Shown: piece after piece, positions 52,275 through 60,899 of the stretch
Layout of the letters: every line of letters starts with the position of its first letter
How positions within the stretch are numbered: position 1 is the stretch's first letter
Assembly: GCA_026413225.1 (NCBI GenBank)
Contig: CM048553.1
Span: 139,632,690-139,696,689 of the forward strand
From: Otis tarda
Taxonomy: Eukaryota > Chordata > Aves > Otidiformes > Otididae
DNA length: 64,000 nucleotides
Direction: 5' to 3'
The notes under the pieces: generated by a model
Database searches by the model: none
What the model saw: only the letters and a program-made list of their open reading frames with translations
Told to the model about the DNA's origin: nothing
Position numbers and translations under genes: made by a program

Positions 52275-54260
52275 GCAAAAGCATGATCCCTAAAACTGAA
52301 CACAGAACTCTACCTGAGCCTTCATCAGTCCAAAGCATTATGGAGTATTTCTGACATGTAATATCCCAATTACTATATTCTGGACTATCCTGCGCAATAG
52401 CATAATTTATTACATTATATTCAGAATTCATTCCACTATAAAGCCCAGATTCTTTCTTGCAAAGCCATTATCTAGCCAGATTTGCACCTTATGCTTGAGG
52501 TGATCCTTCCTTAAGTGTAATATTTTGCACTTGTTGCTATTACACTTCATTGTACTTACGTCAAACTGCCCCTTTACTGTAACAAGATCATTTGGAAACC
52601 CATTTTCTTAAGTGCTTGAGTTACATTTCACTCTTATCAAATAAGAACATTAGACTAGTAGATATCATTTGTTCCAGATAAATTCACATTGGATGTTTTT
52701 ATCACATTATCATTCTGCAATTGCTATTATATAAAGCACTTGAATTTTTTTTTCAGTATTTCTCAAAGTATTTGAGCTATCTGGGACAGGTTGGCCATCT
52801 GCAATCCTTGGTACCTCTTAATTCATCTGTATTCTTAAACACAGTTGTTAATATTTCAGAAATTACTGTGGTTAGTTCTTCAATTATACTAGTGCAAACC
52901 TGCCCAGGACTTCCTGCTCTGAGTACATGCGCTTTATTCAAATGTTCCTTCACTTCTTTTCCGTGGTCTGGGTTTCAGTTCCCTTGCTAGCTCTAAGTGT
53001 GTTTGGCCTCTCGTATCAGGTGTCCCCTACTTGCAAAGAAGGTGTTTCACACTTCAGCCCGCTCTGTCGTTTGTCCTTTGCTCACTATCATGTCCCCGTG
53101 AAGTGATAATCCTTTTCCTTCTTTTCTTCTCATTTCTTTTTCTGGCCCCTTTTGCGTTCTTTATACATCAGCCCTTCTCTTTTGCTTTTCCTAGTACAGT
53201 GCCTTTGCTCATTTTTTGTATGATGACCAAACAGCTCCTGACTCAGACACTCTGATTTCTTCCAAAGCTGTCCTCCTTGTCAGCAAAATAGCTTCCTACG
53301 GGACCTTTAAAACCTTCCAAACTGCCTGTTTCCTTAAGCCCCTTTCTCCTTTCTGCTCCTCCCTGCATAACCTTCCCTATCAACTCTCCAAGGTGAGGAA
53401 ATCTGCCTTACAGGAGTCATTTGGTCTTGCTCTCCTCCTCTCAAGCCTCCTTTTCCACAGATGCATGAACTCCAGTTGCCTTCTAGCAAGTTTTTCCTTA
53501 TTAGTCCAATCTATCATAGCTTATCTGGCCATGTCTCCTGTAACTGCCTCCACTTTTTGAAAAAAAAAACAAAAAACAAGTTGTCCAACACATTCCAAAA
53601 ACTTGAGGAACTGTCTGTGCTATGCTGGTTTTGGTTTGGTTTGGTTTGGTTTTTTTCTTACAGCAGATATCAGGTTAGACAAAGTCCTGGATTACCACTA
53701 CCTCACATCCTCAGGACACTCCCAGTAGTTGCTCAAAAACCGTGACATTGACCTCCTCCTCATTAAGTAATCTTTAGTAGCGCTTTACAGTTCCCTTTAT
53801 TTTATCTCCAACAGCTCTGTCTCTCCTCTCTTTCTGGCCTTCTACACATTCCTAATATACCAGATAATCCTATTCCCTCTTTTCCTGCCTGTCCTTCCTA
53901 CCCAAATTATTCTCTCTCTGCTGCTAATACCAAAGTGCTGCAATTTCTTCCACTGAGCCTGTGTGACGTGATTTAAACTGTAGCCTTTGTTGTGTCCCAA
54001 GACTTCCAGTTCTTCCTGTTTATTCTCCATACTCTTAGCATCAGTGTAAAGACATCTCAGATGTTTGGCAGTTTGCCCTTACGTTATCCCTTTTGTTCTT
54101 CTACGGCCCTCCTGCAATTTCCCACTCCCACTGTAGAAACAAGTTGTCAACCAGACCTCTAGTTTTCTTATTCACCTGAGGTCTTTCCTGCCCACCCAGT
54201 CAAAAACTGGTGTCCTAGGAGTCTTCTCACTCATTCTTCTCTAGTAATAAAATTCTCACG
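52275..54260 (-). mobile_element. Ancient CR1-type LINE relic with endonuclease and reverse-transcriptase remnants
   Basis: About 2 kb of pyrimidine-rich plus-strand DNA, the antisense look of a LINE ORF. On the minus strand, 53842-54030 translates to a start of ORF2 endonuclease: KQEELEVLG, then GRTGRKRGN and WYIRNV, matching the CR1 pattern KQEELEILV...DRxGRRGGGVALYIR. Near 52500-52555 the minus strand reads MKCNSNKCKILHLRK, matching CR1 MKFNKDKCKVLHLGR, just downstream of the reverse-transcriptase core. At the low-coordinate end AAAACTGAACACAGAACTC matches the antisense 3' coding part. The order (endonuclease to the right, reverse transcriptase to the left) is consistent with a single minus-strand insertion shortened by deletions; spacing is ~1.5 kb against ~2 kb expected. 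A (GGTTT)n expansion lies inside. Heavy divergence indicates an old insertion. Confidence 0.7.
53627..53657. repeat. (GGTTT)n simple repeat within the ancient LINE relic
   Basis: Four to five tandem GGTTT units followed by a T run. An interrupted A run lies 50 bp upstream (about 53560-53578). Local expansion inside an old repeat. Confidence 0.85.
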
Positions 54261-57204
54261 TTCCGAAAAACAATGTTTTTTCACCTGTTAAACAATGCTC
54301 CATAGGATGGAGATTCTCCTAAGGGTCTTCCTAAAAAAAATGGTGCAGAAAGCTGCTAGTAGGAAAGTGTTCTTATGGGCTAAAAGTCCCCAGTCTAATT
54401 TCAGACTTCTCCATTCCAGAGAGAGGGTTGACAGCATTCATAGTTTAAACGAATGCTGGTTTAGCCAAATATAGGGTCCCATACTCTGTGTCAGGCTGCT
54501 GGTGTGCAAAACTAGCTCCAGTTAAAACCTTGGGGGAACCCTTTCTAATTCCCAGCAGTACAATACACTGAATAGTAACAGATACTAAGACAGTGGTACT
54601 TTTCAAGGCTGCAGTCATCAAGGAATAGGCAGATGATGAGCATAGCAGGGATAACATGTTGCCTCTCCTCCCTCACAATTATGAACAGCTGGAACATCCT
54701 CAGTTTACAAGGGGTCTGACACTGCAAAGAAACAAGAACAAATATTTGGAAATCTAATCGCATAATATAGCCGAAGGATGACAAGAGGACCCCCCTCTAG
54801 GGGAGTACACTCCTCTATAGCACACGGCTGCTGTGTGAGAGAACACAGTCACTCGACTTTCTCAAAGCTTCAGATGTGCTTCTGAAGCAAGGATTAAGAG
54901 GTTATGAAGGGAGATGTCTCATACAATGCAATCAACTTGGTCCTTCAGCTAAAATTCGAGGATAAACGTTGAGGTGTTAAAAATAAACATGCTTGTTTTA
55001 TGCATTTCAGTAAACAGACCAACCTCTCATCTAGGTGGAGACAATGAAGAAGACAACTGGATCTACTCTTTATGAGGGGTTTCCGGCATTTTGACACATT
55101 TTCATTCCCAAAACTATTTTCAAAAATACACCCCTCCCATAAATCAATGTAAGAGGGAGTCTGCAGTCCGAAAAGGAGTAGTACTTACAAAGTAAGGGCT
55201 TAAGCCCCGCACTATTTTTTTCATTCACATACTTAGAATTTAATTGTTCCAAAGCATATCTAGACTTCAAAGATGAGCCAGTGGTGTTCTTGTGTTTGAG
55301 CAACACAACCACTGCGAAGGATGAATTGTGTAATGTCTGCTGATACCCATCACACTATCAGCCAGACCGACTTCAGCTGCCTTCTGTCCACTGGTGCCTA
55401 TTGCCACTGCTTCACAGATTCTGCTCCCTCTTCTGGCCAACAACATAACAAAAGAAACCATTTTCCCTTTCAAAATACGATTTTGAGCATGGGGAGTTGA
55501 TAAATGGAAAAGAAAATTCATATTACTTTGGCAGGACAAAGAGATCTGAGCCGTGCATACGCTGAATTTCCATATTTGGATTTCTCTGTAACAAAGGCTT
55601 GCAGTATTTGTGGTAAAAGCTGAAAAAATAATCACTGGTGTTTTTTGTTCAGTTTACTGGTTAGTTCTTGGGAGGAGGGTGGGAGAGAGGAAGGGAGGTG
55701 CAAGGAAGGAAAAAACATCAATCAGCTTTGCTGTATCTTTTCACTCCTCCTTCTCGGCACCGCACTGCTCCTTTTCAGTTTTGTCCAAAAGAATATTGCA
55801 GACCTAAAAAAGGAAATGAGCAGAGATCCCATCTTCAAGAACAACAGACTTGCCAAAATGGGCAAAGATAATGTTATATTAGCTATAGCATCCAGAGCAC
55901 ATGCTCAGAAAGGCCAGTGTTTCCTCTCTTTCAGTAAGGAAAATCCAAAAGGTTCATCTCCAACGCGGAAACTGCAGATTCTGACTGGTTTTGCATTTTT
56001 TCAGGTCCTCTCACTTCCCTTGGAGGTTAACAAGGACAAAGCAGACATTTGGGACAAAGGGCTTTCAAACCTTTTCTGGCCATTGAAGATGTCACCAAAA
56101 ACTCGGCTAATGTAGGACAAGGCACAAACTGCTCTACACTACGTCCAAGACAGCAGAATCTTCTCTGTTGCCTCTTTGAAGACTTCCTTTGAGAAGAGAC
56201 TTCTTAGGCCTCCCACAGTCGAACTTTGTCTGATGAAGGTCCACAAAGCCATGTCTGAGGCGGAGCAGAAAGGACAGCTCGGTGACAGCTTGCTACCAAG
56301 CATGCGATGTACAGGGTTGCAACAGAAGCAATACTGTTTTTTACACGGAAAGGAAAATGCATTGAAAAGCTCAGCATCTGGTTTTAGCCAAAGCATTGTC
56401 TGTACGCGCGATAATTCATTTGCTGACTAGACAGGAAAAAAAAAAGATGATTCATTCAGTCTTCACTATCTATGAATTTTGTAAAATTTCACATTTTTAC
56501 ATGGTGTTAATTTCCAGTTGACAGCGTCTGACATATCTTGATTACCTTTCCTCAGAGAGGATATTGCAGCCTGTTGGACACCATCTGCCCATCGCTTTCC
56601 TTCATAAAGAGAGCGGGAGCTTGATCCATACCGGAAGACTGAACTGGTGTGGTCGGAACAGCAACCGAAGTTCAACCTGGCTCAGAGCTGCAAACAATGA
56701 ACCCGGCTTTAAAAACTAGCGCTCGTTTTAAAAGCTGTGATTTCCAAAATCTATTAGTCATGAACTCGAAACACTATTAAGCCCTAAAAAGAAATATTCC
56801 TCTGGCAGTTGCACCAGCTCCAAGGCTGGACTCTCCCACAGGTCTCTCAGCTGCTGCTACTCAAACACTCGGGCCCGATTCTGCAATCCTTTGTTCAAGC
56901 ACCAGTCCGAGGGGGTGAAAGTTGGCCGGAGAAAAACGCGTGAGATCAGATCTTGTGATAGGGTAAAAAAAATCCACTTTCCATGAAAAGAACCTTGTTT
57001 TCAAACACATTCCACCAGGTGAGCAGCTCTTTCAGCTCTTCTGCATTGCATATAAGATGAGGCTTTTTTTTTTTCACCCCAGCCCCAAGAGCAGGGGCTC
57101 ACAGCCCCCACACTGCCTGCACCACCTTCTCTGCACGCACCGCTGCGAGAGAGGAGGGGAATCCTTCTCTTACTGAAACAGCTACTCATTGAATAGCATT
57201 ATCT
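54261..57204. other. GDF6 3' flank, no gene seen
   Basis: Between the ancient LINE relic and the inferred GDF6 poly(A) site. The 156-codon frame at 55645-56115 (plus) has no recognisable domain. The only marked stretch is the TGACA-containing patch at 56440-56680. Confidence 0.5.
56440..56680. promoter_or_regulatory. Candidate element with paired TGACA sites just beyond GDF6 3' end
   Basis: TGACAGCGTCTGACA at 56519-56533 is a direct repeat of the MEIS-type TGACA core. CTTGATTACC follows. It lies about 550-750 bp past the inferred GDF6 poly(A) site. Confidence 0.25.
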
Positions 57205-57224
57205 AAGAGATAAGCCAGGAAATA

Positions 57225-57230
57225 TTTAAT
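57225..57230 (-). promoter_or_regulatory. Candidate GDF6 polyadenylation signal (ATTAAA)
   Basis: Plus-strand TTTAAT reads ATTAAA in GDF6 sense, the commonest variant of the poly(A) signal. It follows a long AU-rich stretch and precedes a change to sequence without UTR-like character, so cleavage would be expected at about 57200-57215. No canonical AATAAA is found between here and the stop codon. Confidence 0.45.
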
Positions 57231-57309
57231 AAATATATTACCCATTGCATCAAAATAAATATCATTTATAAAACATTCATTGTCTTTTGCTCGTCATCAT
57301 CGTACAGTG

Positions 57310-57317
57310 TATATACA
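57310..57317 (-). promoter_or_regulatory. Second Pumilio response element (UGUAUAUA) near the UTR end
   Basis: Transcript-sense TGTATATA is another exact UGUANAUA match, about 80 nt upstream of the candidate poly(A) signal. Two exact matches in one inferred UTR raise the chance of real PUM control, although AT-rich DNA gives such octamers by chance. Confidence 0.35.
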
Positions 57318-57759
57318 CGTGCCCAGTACAGATGAGATTTACAAAGGCTTGCCTGAATTCTTCCCCTTAACGCATTCTCCCACTTACAGTAATCATCGCA
57401 TAAAATGCATAAGAACAATGCAGCTTCATGGCACAGGCATACACGAAAGACGGAATTAAAGATCTTGTGAGAATACAAAAAGTCTTCAGATAGGAGGAAT
57501 GGCTTTAGGTAGGTCTTAAAGTGGCACTTGCTCCAATTCAGCTCTGCAGCGTTTTAGAACTGGAGCCAATGTTCAATTGAGAACTCAAAATTACTTAACC
57601 AAATAATAGAACATATAAAAGCAAGCTGACTTTTTGGGAAAAAAACGTTTAATAGTACAGTAATAGTTGTAGTATCGTCCAGTAAAGGTGTATTGTAAAA
57701 ATGTTCTGAATATTAATTTACCTCAGGTAACTTTAGAGTTGTAAATACTTGCATTATAG

Positions 57760-57767
57760 TGAGGTAG
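57760..57767 (-). promoter_or_regulatory. let-7/miR-98 8-mer seed match in GDF6 3' UTR
   Basis: Transcript-sense CTACCTCA is an exact 8-mer complement of the let-7 seed with the A opposite position 1. It sits in AU-rich context about 1.2 kb after the stop codon. From memory, GDF6 is among predicted conserved let-7 targets in mammals; if correct, this also supports the UTR assignment. Confidence 0.5.
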
Positions 57768-58023
57768 ACAGTCAAAAAAAAAGTTCTTTTCTCCATTATT
57801 AGCACAGAATTTAAATCTTGGAATAATATCTTAAGGAAACGATAATGTTAAGTAAGGATGAAATATTTGATTAATGCTTAATTCTGTACAACTCAAATAT
57901 AAACTTTTAAAAATATTAGAAATTATAACATTTCGAGTGCATATAATGTTTTGTACATTAAAAAAAAGAAATGCATGTTGTTCATCTCCATTTTGCACTT
58001 TTCAGTCTGTTTAAATAAACAAA

Positions 58024-58031
58024 TATTTACA
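58024..58031 (-). promoter_or_regulatory. Pumilio response element (UGUAAAUA) in GDF6 3' UTR
   Basis: Transcript-sense TGTAAATA matches the PUM1/PUM2 consensus UGUANAUA exactly. It lies about 950 nt after the stop in an AU-rich context. PUM binding usually lowers mRNA stability and translation. Confidence 0.4.
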
Positions 58032-58971
58032 ACTTTTGTATGAACAACAGTGCATCCAAAGCAAAATGTGCATTTTAAATTATTGCTCCTGGTCGAGTCT
58101 ATTAGCATTTTATATTATTATTCTCTTCTCTTTTTTTTTTTAATTTTTTTTTCCATCAGTTTGTAGCTTTGTGAAACCAGATAAGCCAACAATTCGATAA
58201 ATCAGCGGGGAAAAGCCTGAAACTACGAACATACCAGTTATGCTAAGAAAGGGCTGGGCACGCTGTGAAGTGCACTTTCCTCAGGTGAAGCCGCAGCTGA
58301 GACCAAAGATGGGAAAGAAACAGAAATCTAACAGAAAACGCCTTTGCCAGCACAACATTTGTGTGTAACACTGCTGGGGGGTTGTGAGGGCTGCAGAGCT
58401 GGAGCAACCTGGAGACCGGGATGGGGCATCCTTGCGCTGCTCTGAAATCTGAAGGACTTTCCTGTCCAGTCCACCCGGGTTGTGCTTGCTGTAACACTTC
58501 GCTCTTCACAGTTTTTCACTGCTCTCTTGAAATAAAGCCTAGCTCGTCATTACAATCTTCAGCAATTTTTTTTCCTTTTCTCCTTTTTTTTTTTTTTTCC
58601 TCTGGGGCGGGAGGGTCGTAGGCTATTTCTGGCTGGTAATCTGGCAGGAATGTGGAAGGGAGAGGGCAGAAGTAGAAGGGAGCAACTTCAGCGAGAGGGA
58701 TCAGCCGGCTCCCCGACTCATTCTTCGCCCGCTCCCTAAATCTCCGTCACCTTCGGCGGGCGGGAGACGACCCGGAGGAGAAAACCCCGCGAGTGCGGGG
58801 CGTGAAGGGAAGCGGGGAAGGGGCCTCGCCGCCTGCCCCGCCCGCTCGCCCTTCCCCGCCCGAGCCCCCGCTCCCGCCGCCCCCCCGCCCTTGGCCCGGG
58901 CCGCGCTCCGGGTGGGCGCGGGGCTGCCCCCCGCTCGCCGCCGCTTTTCCGCCGGGGGCTCGGCCCGGCCG

Positions 58972-59870
58972 CTACCTGCAGCCGCAGGACTCCACCACCA
59001 TGTCCTCGTACTGCTTGTAGACCACGTTGTTGCCCGCGTCGATGTAGAGGATGCTGATGGGAGTCAGTTTGGTGGGGACGCAGCAGCTGGGCGGCGTGGA
59101 GCCGGGGTCCATGGAGTTCATGAGGGTCTGGATGATGGCGTGGTTTGTGGGCTCCAGGTGGGAGCGCAGCGGGAAGTCGCAGACCCCCTCGCAGTGGTGG
59201 GCCTCGTACTCCAGGGGGGCGATGATCCAGTCGTCCCAGCCTAGCTCCTTGAAGTTGACGTGCAGCGGCTTCTTGCTGCAGCGCAGCCGCGACTTCTTGC
59301 CGAGCCGCTTGCCGCGCTGGCTGGCGAAGGCCGTGCGCCGCTGGCGCCGGGGCGGCGGGCGGCGGCGGGCGGCGGGGCGCGGCGGCGGCGGGGCGGGGGT
59401 CGGGGTCGGGCCCAGCTCGGCGCGCAGCTCCCCGAGGAGGCTTCGCCGCCTGGCGCGGGTGAAGACCACCAGCAGCCCCCTTTCTCGCGGCGGCCGCGCC
59501 CGGCGCCCAAAGCCCAGGCCCCGCAGGTCCAGCCAGGGCGGCGGCGGCGGCCCGCGGCCCGCTGAGGCCCGCAGCTCCAGGCACAGCCGCTTCCAGGGCC
59601 GCTGCTCCCGCAGGCCCTGCCGCACGTCGAAGACCTCCCAGCCGGTGGCCGGGGCCGCCCGCAGGTCCAGGGGCCGGGAGTCCAGCGGCCGCGGCGAGAA
59701 GCAGGGGAAGAGCTGCATCTGCAGCGGGGCGGCGGGCAGCGGGCGGCGGCGGGCCGGGGGTGGCCGGCGGAAGAGGCGCAGCTCAGCCCCCACCAGCTCC
59801 TCCGCCTCGGAGAGGGTCGACACATCAAACACGTAGCGCTGCCGCCTCAGGGGAGCGGGCGGGAGATCGT
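58972..59870 (-). CDS. GDF6: GDF6 exon 2: C-terminal prodomain and mature BMP-type ligand (partial gene)
   Basis: Secreted TGF-beta/BMP ligand that signals through BMP type I and II receptors and SMAD1/5/8; the family acts in joint, skull, eye and dorsal neural patterning. The exon starts after an AG acceptor at 59871-59872 (CTTGCAG/ACGATC in transcript sense) in the middle of an Asp codon, so the intron is phase 1. It encodes about 299 residues to a TAG stop at 58972-58974. The first ~179 residues are prodomain ([38 protein letters not shown]). RRQRR is the proprotein-convertase site; the mature chain (TAFASQ...) spans 59334-58975, 120 residues, the length I recall for human GDF6. Seven cysteines fit the cystine knot plus inter-chain bond (CSKKP, HHCEGVC, SCC, SCGCR). 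[22 protein letters not shown] and TKLTPIS favour GDF6 over GDF5 (KDMGWDD, FIDSANN) and GDF7 (HVDFKEL, YIDAANN). Exon 1, with start codon and signal peptide, is outside the window. The prodomain half is extremely GC-, Pro- and Arg-rich. Confidence 0.96.
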
Positions 59871-60100
59871 CTGCAAGATTAGGAAAAAAAAAAATCATCA
59901 TCATCATAATTACGGTCGGTTGAGCTCAGGGGGGATCTGCCGAGAGGTCTCTGGGGAGGGGAGGGGGCGGGCGGGACCGGCGGCTGCACGGCCAGGGACG
60001 CTCGCCCCCGCCTCACCCCCGCCCCCAGGCCAGGGCCGCCCCCGGGCCGCGACCAGGGGCTCCGCTGGGAGCGAGAAGGGAGCAGAGCCCGGGGGAGGGC

Positions 60101-60238
60101 GGGGGGGGAGGAGGAGGAAGAAGAGGAGAAAGAGGAGGAAAAGGAGAAGGAGAAGAAAGAAAAGAGAGGAGGAGGAGGAAGAAGAGAGGAGGAGGAGGAA
60201 GAAGAAGAGAGAAGAGCAGAGAGGAAAGAAGAAGAAGA
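60101..60238. repeat. Long polypurine/polypyrimidine tract, imperfect (GGA/GAA)n
   Basis: Positions 60101-60216 are 116 consecutive purines on the plus strand; after one C at 60217 the run continues to 60238. It is built from GGA and GAA triplets with an internal duplication of a ~20-bp GAGAGGAGGAGGAGGAAGAA-type unit. In GDF6 sense it is a CU-only stretch 231-368 nt upstream of the exon 2 acceptor. Such tracts can form triplex (H-) DNA, and in RNA bind polypyrimidine-tract proteins. Confidence 0.9.
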
Positions 60239-60899
60239 CATATGGAAGGACCAGACAGGAGCTCGCTGTCCCGCACCGGAAGCAGCCCCTGCTCGGTGCA
60301 CGTCTCCTGCCCGTCAGCCCCGCCAGCGATATGGGCCTGGCAGTGTCTGTGTGCTCAGGTACGTAAGGCACACATATAGACAAGTAGACACATATATATT
60401 CTCCTTCCAGGGAAAAACCTAGACTTCTTTCTTGACACACTGGTGTACGAAGCGCAGTGCAGAAAACAAACCAAATTCCCCTGAGCTGCTTTCCAATAAA
60501 ATGTTTACAACCCAGCAAATACAAAAAATTCCCAAAGCTCCTGGGTTTCCCCAGAAGCTAGTAAAGCTTGTGTAGATTTCAATAGTAAAAGTGTCACTGC
60601 AGCCTCTGTTCAGCAGCCCCTCGCTGCTTTCCCAAGCTCAGCCTGCTCCGGGGGTAGAAACGAAGACAGAAGAGAGAGACAGCCCCCTGTAATTTATTGA
60701 TATCAGAGGTCATTGCGGTTCCTAATCAGTGTATTTCACAACCTCGGCTCTACCTGACAGGTCTGGGGGGAGGTCCTGGGGGGGGTTCAGGAGGGACCAC
60801 GGGGTGATTTATGCAAACCGAGACCGCCAGACACTCCACGGTGATGTAAAAAATCAGCGCGGATTAACGCGCAGTTAATCAGCGCGGATTAGCACACTC

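Larger units (their letters stand above)
57205..58971 (-). other. GDF6: Probable GDF6 3' untranslated region
   Basis: Directly downstream of the GDF6 stop. The first ~240 nt are GC-rich like the exon; the sequence then becomes AT-rich, with many TATTTA and TGTA motifs in transcript sense, as expected of a vertebrate developmental 3' UTR. I see no AATAAA in transcript sense; the most distal good candidate signal is ATTAAA at 57225-57230, giving a UTR of about 1.77 kb, close to what I recall for mammalian GDF6. A let-7 seed match and two Pumilio-type octamers lie inside. Upstream ATTAAA matches at 57648-57653 and 58139-58144 could give shorter isoforms. The extent is inferred; no transcript evidence is available here. 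Confidence 0.6.

Noticed and set aside
57228-57260. AATAAA words near 57228 and 57254 as GDF6 poly(A) signals
   Set aside because: They read AATAAA on the plus strand, opposite to GDF6 transcription.
59241-59828. 195-codon minus frame and the 282-codon frame at 58736-59584
   Set aside because: Alternative frames of the GDF6 exon with low-complexity Pro/Arg/Ala content; the cystine-knot frame is clearly the real one.
59051-59836. 261-codon open frame on the plus strand opposite GDF6 exon 2
   Set aside because: It is the antisense of a very GC-rich real exon; stops are rare there in every frame. Composition is Arg/Gly-rich with no domain.
58972-59870. Assignment to GDF5 or GDF7
   Set aside because: Diagnostic residues ([40 protein letters not shown] after the cleavage site) fit GDF6 best.
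59871-59907. Run of four Met codons as a GDF6 start
   Set aside because: These codons lie upstream of a strong 3' splice acceptor at 59871-59872. They are an intronic (ATG)n stretch, and homologues have a long prodomain and signal peptide from exon 1.
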